Source: Acidimicrobiaceae bacterium (GTDB lineage: Bacteria > Actinomycetota > Acidimicrobiia > Acidimicrobiales > RAAP-2). From it: a stretch of 14,701 nt of DNA. The notes below the pieces were generated by a model. The model worked only from the letters and a program-made list of their open reading frames with translations, was not told the DNA's origin and searched no databases. The stretch spans positions 1,425-16,125 of the forward strand of contig PKZI01000204.1 of the NCBI GenBank assembly GCA_003133005.1. Reading direction: 5' to 3'. The position numbers were made by a program, and so were the translations under genes. This document shows, one piece after another, positions 12,713 through 14,701 of this stretch. Positions within the stretch are counted from its first letter, which is position 1. Every line of letters starts with the position of its first letter.

Positions 12713-12810
12713 ATGCACTATCACGCTTGATGTCCTTATTTCGTAGGGATCGGTGAGTCGATTACGCCTATCGATTACTCCTCATCTGCCGCAACGCGAA
12801 TCTTTGACAG

Positions 12811-13455
12811 TTAGCGCCGCCAAAAGAAAAGATGCGTCACTCCACTCGGGCTCGGCACCTTTTCCAAGAAGAATCGGTCGACGAGATCGTCGGGACTATC
12901 CCATAGTCTCTCGCCGCGACCAAGCTTGATGGGCGCAACCGCGAAATGCATTTGGTCGATGAGATCTGCGTCGAGGAATTCGCGCACCGTGGCGACGCCA
13001 CCACCGAGGCGCACGTCTTTGCCATCGGCTGCCACGAACGCCTGCGCAAGTGCGTCTTTCGGCGACGCATCAAGAAAATGGAACGTGGTGTCCCCTAAAG
13101 TGATTGAAGGGCGCACGTGATGCGTGAGCACGAACACCGGCGTATGGAACGGCGTGTCGTCGCCCCACCAGCCTTGCCATTCAAGGTTTTCCCACGGTCC
13201 TCGCTGGGGGCCGAACTTATTGCGCCCCATGATTTCGGCACCGATGTTCCGGGTGAAGTCGCGAGTGCAGTAGTCGTCAAAGCCGTACGTTCCACCGGGA
13301 TCGGTTCGATTGACCCAGTGCGCGGTCGCTCCCGCCCAGGAAAACAGATCGGCAGGATTCGCGTGACCGAATGGGTGCTCAAGACTTTGCTCCACACCGG
13401 AACCGTAGCCATCGCTCGACACCATGAAATTGTGTACTCGAACCGCCTGCGTCAT
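12811..13455 (-). CDS. RibD C-terminal/dihydrofolate-reductase-like protein
   Basis: 214 residues of the NAD(P)H-dependent reductase fold shared by DHFR and the C-terminal domain of RibD. Visible features are an N-terminal strand with VHNFMVSSDGYGSG, the IGAEIMGRNKFG segment, PVFVLTHHVRPSI, and the dinucleotide-binding stretch VRLGGGVATVREFLDADLIDQMHF followed by PIKLGRGERLW. These stand-alone proteins are common in actinobacteria, with substrates mostly unknown; true folate reduction is unlikely to be its job. The ATG at 13455 has AGGAAGG seven bases upstream. The gene sits alone between the tRNA-Ala gene and the 16-bp copy of that tRNA's end, which may mark it as acquired. Confidence 0.88.
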   Translation of the reverse strand: MTQAVRVHNFMVSSDGYGSGVEQSLEHPFGHANPADLFSWAGATAHWVNRTDPGGTYGFDDYCTRDFTRNIGAEIMGRNKFGPQRGPWENLEWQGWWGDDTPFHTPVFVLTHHVRPSITLGDTTFHFLDASPKDALAQAFVAADGKDVRLGGGVATVREFLDADLIDQMHFAVAPIKLGRGERLWDSPDDLVDRFFLEKVPSPSGVTHLFFWRR

Positions 13456-13539
13456 TAGGTGCCTTCCTGATTGCGCAACACCTGTGAAGTGTCACCACAT
13501 TCTCATAACGGTCGTCCAACCAATGGGTTTAGGGCCTTC

Positions 13540-13615
13540 TGGTGGAGGTGATGGGATTCGAACCCACTGCCTCTACATTGCGAACGTAGCGCTCTACCAA
13601 TTGAGCTACACCCCC
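13540..13615 (-). tRNA. tRNA-Ala (anticodon CGC)
   Basis: 76 bases including an encoded CCA. The acceptor arm GGGGGTG/CACCTCC contains the G3:U70 pair that marks alanine tRNAs. The D-arm GCTC..GAGC, the anticodon stem CTACG/TGTAG with loop TTCGCAA (anticodon CGC, reading GCG), and the T-arm GTGGG-TTCGAAT-CCCAT all fold. It lies 15 bases after the stop of the sepX-like gene on the same strand, so it is co-transcribed with it or has a promoter inside that gene. No U-run terminator follows. Its 3' end is duplicated at 12697. Confidence 0.97.
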
Positions 13616-13630
13616 GAAGGAGTACCAACT

Positions 13631-14407
13631 TTAGCCTAAGGCTCGGCGAGGTAGCGATTCGCGCGGCCACTGTGGATTATCTCGAACGTCGTAGCGATCC
13701 TCATAATCCCTGTAGGTTTCTTGGTACAACGGCTCGATTGGTGCGTCGTCATACTCCCTCGATGAACCTGAGAGAAGATTCGGAGGTCGCAGGTATCCCA
13801 ACCCCAGGGCCACCAGCGCGAGCGCGAAGAACGCAGCGAGCGCGAACCACGCCGCGATGGCGGCATCTTCAAGTGCTGAGGACTTCGTGACGATATTGAG
13901 GCCAGTAAACAGTGCACCAACCAAGAAGAGCGTCACCATGATGCGTCGACGGCGTACTTTCATCGAGGTTCGTTCGTAGGAGGGCGAATCGAAGCCCGCG
14001 CTGAATCGTTCGCCCGGCACTGATGAATAGGCTGCGGCGTAGCGATTCATCTCCTCGCGCTTTGGCGCTCGCCGATCGTGCTCGTAGTCGTAACTCTGGT
14101 TCCAATCGTCCCAGGAACCTCGTGACTCAATCGAACCGTAGGTATCGTCGTCGTGCACGACGGTCAAACGCGGTCGACCAACCGGCTCGTACTCCTCAGG
14201 ATGACGCTGCATTGGTCGCTCATCGTAGACGGGAGGTGAGTGCGCGGACTCTTGACGACTCAAAACTTCACGTTCTGCGTGAAATGATTCGATCGAACGC
14301 TCCGTGTTGTCGTCGCGAAGACGCCGCACCGCGATGGGAATGAGTATCGCCACCCACAGCAGAGCGAGGACGATTAGCAGCACCTGATCAAATCCATGAC
14401 AGAGCAT
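13631..14407 (-). CDS. SepX/GlpR-like divisome membrane protein
   Basis: 258 residues. An N-terminal membrane segment (about 7-27, LLIVLALLWVAILIPIAV) is followed by RRLRDD...SIESFHAEREVLSRQ, the conserved juxtamembrane motif of actinobacterial SepX/GlpR proteins, which in Streptomyces associate with the FtsZ-based division machinery. A charged Asp/Arg/Tyr-rich linker (about 50-150) leads to two further membrane segments (about 156-175 and 182-206) and an acidic Tyr-rich C-terminal tail. The start is ATG 14407, with GTG 14383 as an alternative; neither has a clear ribosome binding site. It follows cysH by 57 bases and precedes tRNA-Ala by 15. The family assignment rests on the N-terminal motif and topology and is moderately sure; the division role is inferred. 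Confidence 0.72.
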   Translation of the reverse strand: MLCHGFDQVLLIVLALLWVAILIPIAVRRLRDDNTERSIESFHAEREVLSRQESAHSPPVYDERPMQRHPEEYEPVGRPRLTVVHDDDTYGSIESRGSWDDWNQSYDYEHDRRAPKREEMNRYAAAYSSVPGERFSAGFDSPSYERTSMKVRRRRIMVTLFLVGALFTGLNIVTKSSALEDAAIAAWFALAAFFALALVALGLGYLRPPNLLSGSSREYDDAPIEPLYQETYRDYEDRYDVRDNPQWPRESLPRRALG

Positions 14408-14433
14408 GCAAACATTGAGGTCAACGGTACTGC

Positions 14434-14448
14434 GAAAACCCCATTTTC
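14434..14448. other. Small AT hairpin between cysH and the sepX-like gene
   Basis: GAAAA-CCCCA-TTTTC is a perfect 5-bp stem in the 57-base gap. It is weak thermodynamically; no promoter or terminator can be claimed. Confidence 0.2.
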
Positions 14449-14464
14449 TGGTGGATAGACGGCT

Positions 14465-14701
14465 TTAGGACTCGTGCAGTCCGCACTCTTCCTTGTCGGC
14501 TCCCGCCCATCGACCCGAGCGACGGTCGCCACCTGCGACGGGTTTGATCGTCACCGGCGCGCAACCAATCGAGGCGTAGCCCTTCGCCCAGAGTGGATGC
14601 TCGGGCAATCCATTCGAGGTCAAGTAGTACGCGACATCGTCATCGCTCCAGGTCGCGAGGGGGTTCACCTTCACCAATCCGAACGAGAAGGGCCGCTGCG
14701 G
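14465..14701 (-). CDS. cysH: CysH-type APS/PAPS reductase, C-terminal part (cut by window edge)
   Basis: The last 78 residues are present; the frame is open to the window edge at 14701. LVKVNPLATWSDDDVAYYL and GYASIGCAP match actinobacterial CysH, and the end GRWAGADKEECGLHES carries the ECGLH motif with the catalytic Cys. The family reduces APS (4Fe-4S enzymes) or PAPS (cluster-free enzymes) to sulfite with thioredoxin. The usual SIGCAPCT segment supplies the CxxC cluster ligands; here it reads SIGCAPVT, so one of the two cysteines is Val (codon GTG). That argues against a normal 4Fe-4S cluster. The other ligand pair lies outside the window. The stop lies 57 bases upstream of the sepX-like start on the same strand. 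Confidence 0.92.
   Translation of the reverse strand, partial: PQRPFSFGLVKVNPLATWSDDDVAYYLTSNGLPEHPLWAKGYASIGCAPVTIKPVAGGDRRSGRWAGADKEECGLHES

Noticed and set aside
12757..12779. TCGATTAC repeated with a 13-bp period, as a CRISPR or iteron array
   Set aside because: Only two units of eight bases; no array continues in either direction.

Overview
The window looks like a chromosomal stretch of an actinomycete (Actinomycetota, possibly an Acidimicrobiia-like lineage). The basis is moderately high GC with many GTG/TTG starts, a SepX/GlpR-type divisome membrane protein, an arsenate reductase of the mycothiol-transferase type, a CgArsR-like arsenic repressor with an N-terminal Cys-Cys pair, and an actinobacterial-style CysH. 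The lineage assignment is inference. I see no insertion sequence, CRISPR array, rRNA gene or phage gene.

Layout. (1) 36-686(+): a LuxR/NarL-type response regulator whose receiver has lost the phospho-acceptor Asp. It converges on a large secreted S53 sedolisin-like peptidase with three FN3 domains and a seven-unit RCC1-like propeller (746-4027, -). (2) The peptidase is divergent from an SRAP/YedK abasic-site protein (4247-4951, +). The shared 219-bp region carries two copies of a TAGGTCG-N3-GACC dyad exactly 40 bp apart. (3) 4952-5443 has no convincing gene. Its left half is rich in stem-loops, and its right half is an AT-rich patch with two DnaA-box-like sites. (4) 5444-7343: a tandem-duplicated HTH protein, a convergent MmcQ/YjbR-like protein, and an HTH protein with a tail of 22 lysines in 34 residues.

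(5) 7542-9586 is an arsenic module: divergent arsR(-) against arsI-aqp-arsC(+), with spacing or overlap consistent with one operon. The intergenic region holds a 9+9 bp dyad, 18-bp-phased repeats and two overlapping antiparallel promoters. No ArsB/Acr3 pump is present. The likely logic is that ArsC reduces arsenate to arsenite, ArsI converts methyl-As(III) to arsenite, and the aquaglyceroporin-like channel lets arsenite out. (6) 9687-10242(-): an RHH antitoxin followed by a MazF/PemK toxin broken by a one-base frameshift. (7) 10362-10970(-): an unrecognised secreted protein. (8) 11258-12615(+): a near-consensus promoter with a perfect dyad in its spacer, driving an SRPBCC/AHSA1 protein and an ArsR-SRPBCC fusion regulator. 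(9) 12697-13615: a RibD/DHFR-like reductase gene lying between a tRNA-Ala(CGC) gene and a 16-bp direct copy of that tRNA's 3' end. (10) 13631-14701(-): a SepX/GlpR-like protein and the 3' end of cysH, in which one cysteine of the expected CxxC iron-sulfur motif is valine.

Most genes are ordinary actinobacterial families. The observations most worth following are the pump-less ars operon and its control region, the cysH Cys-to-Val change, the broken mazF, the tRNA-end duplication, the degenerate receiver, and the paired dyads upstream of the SRAP gene.
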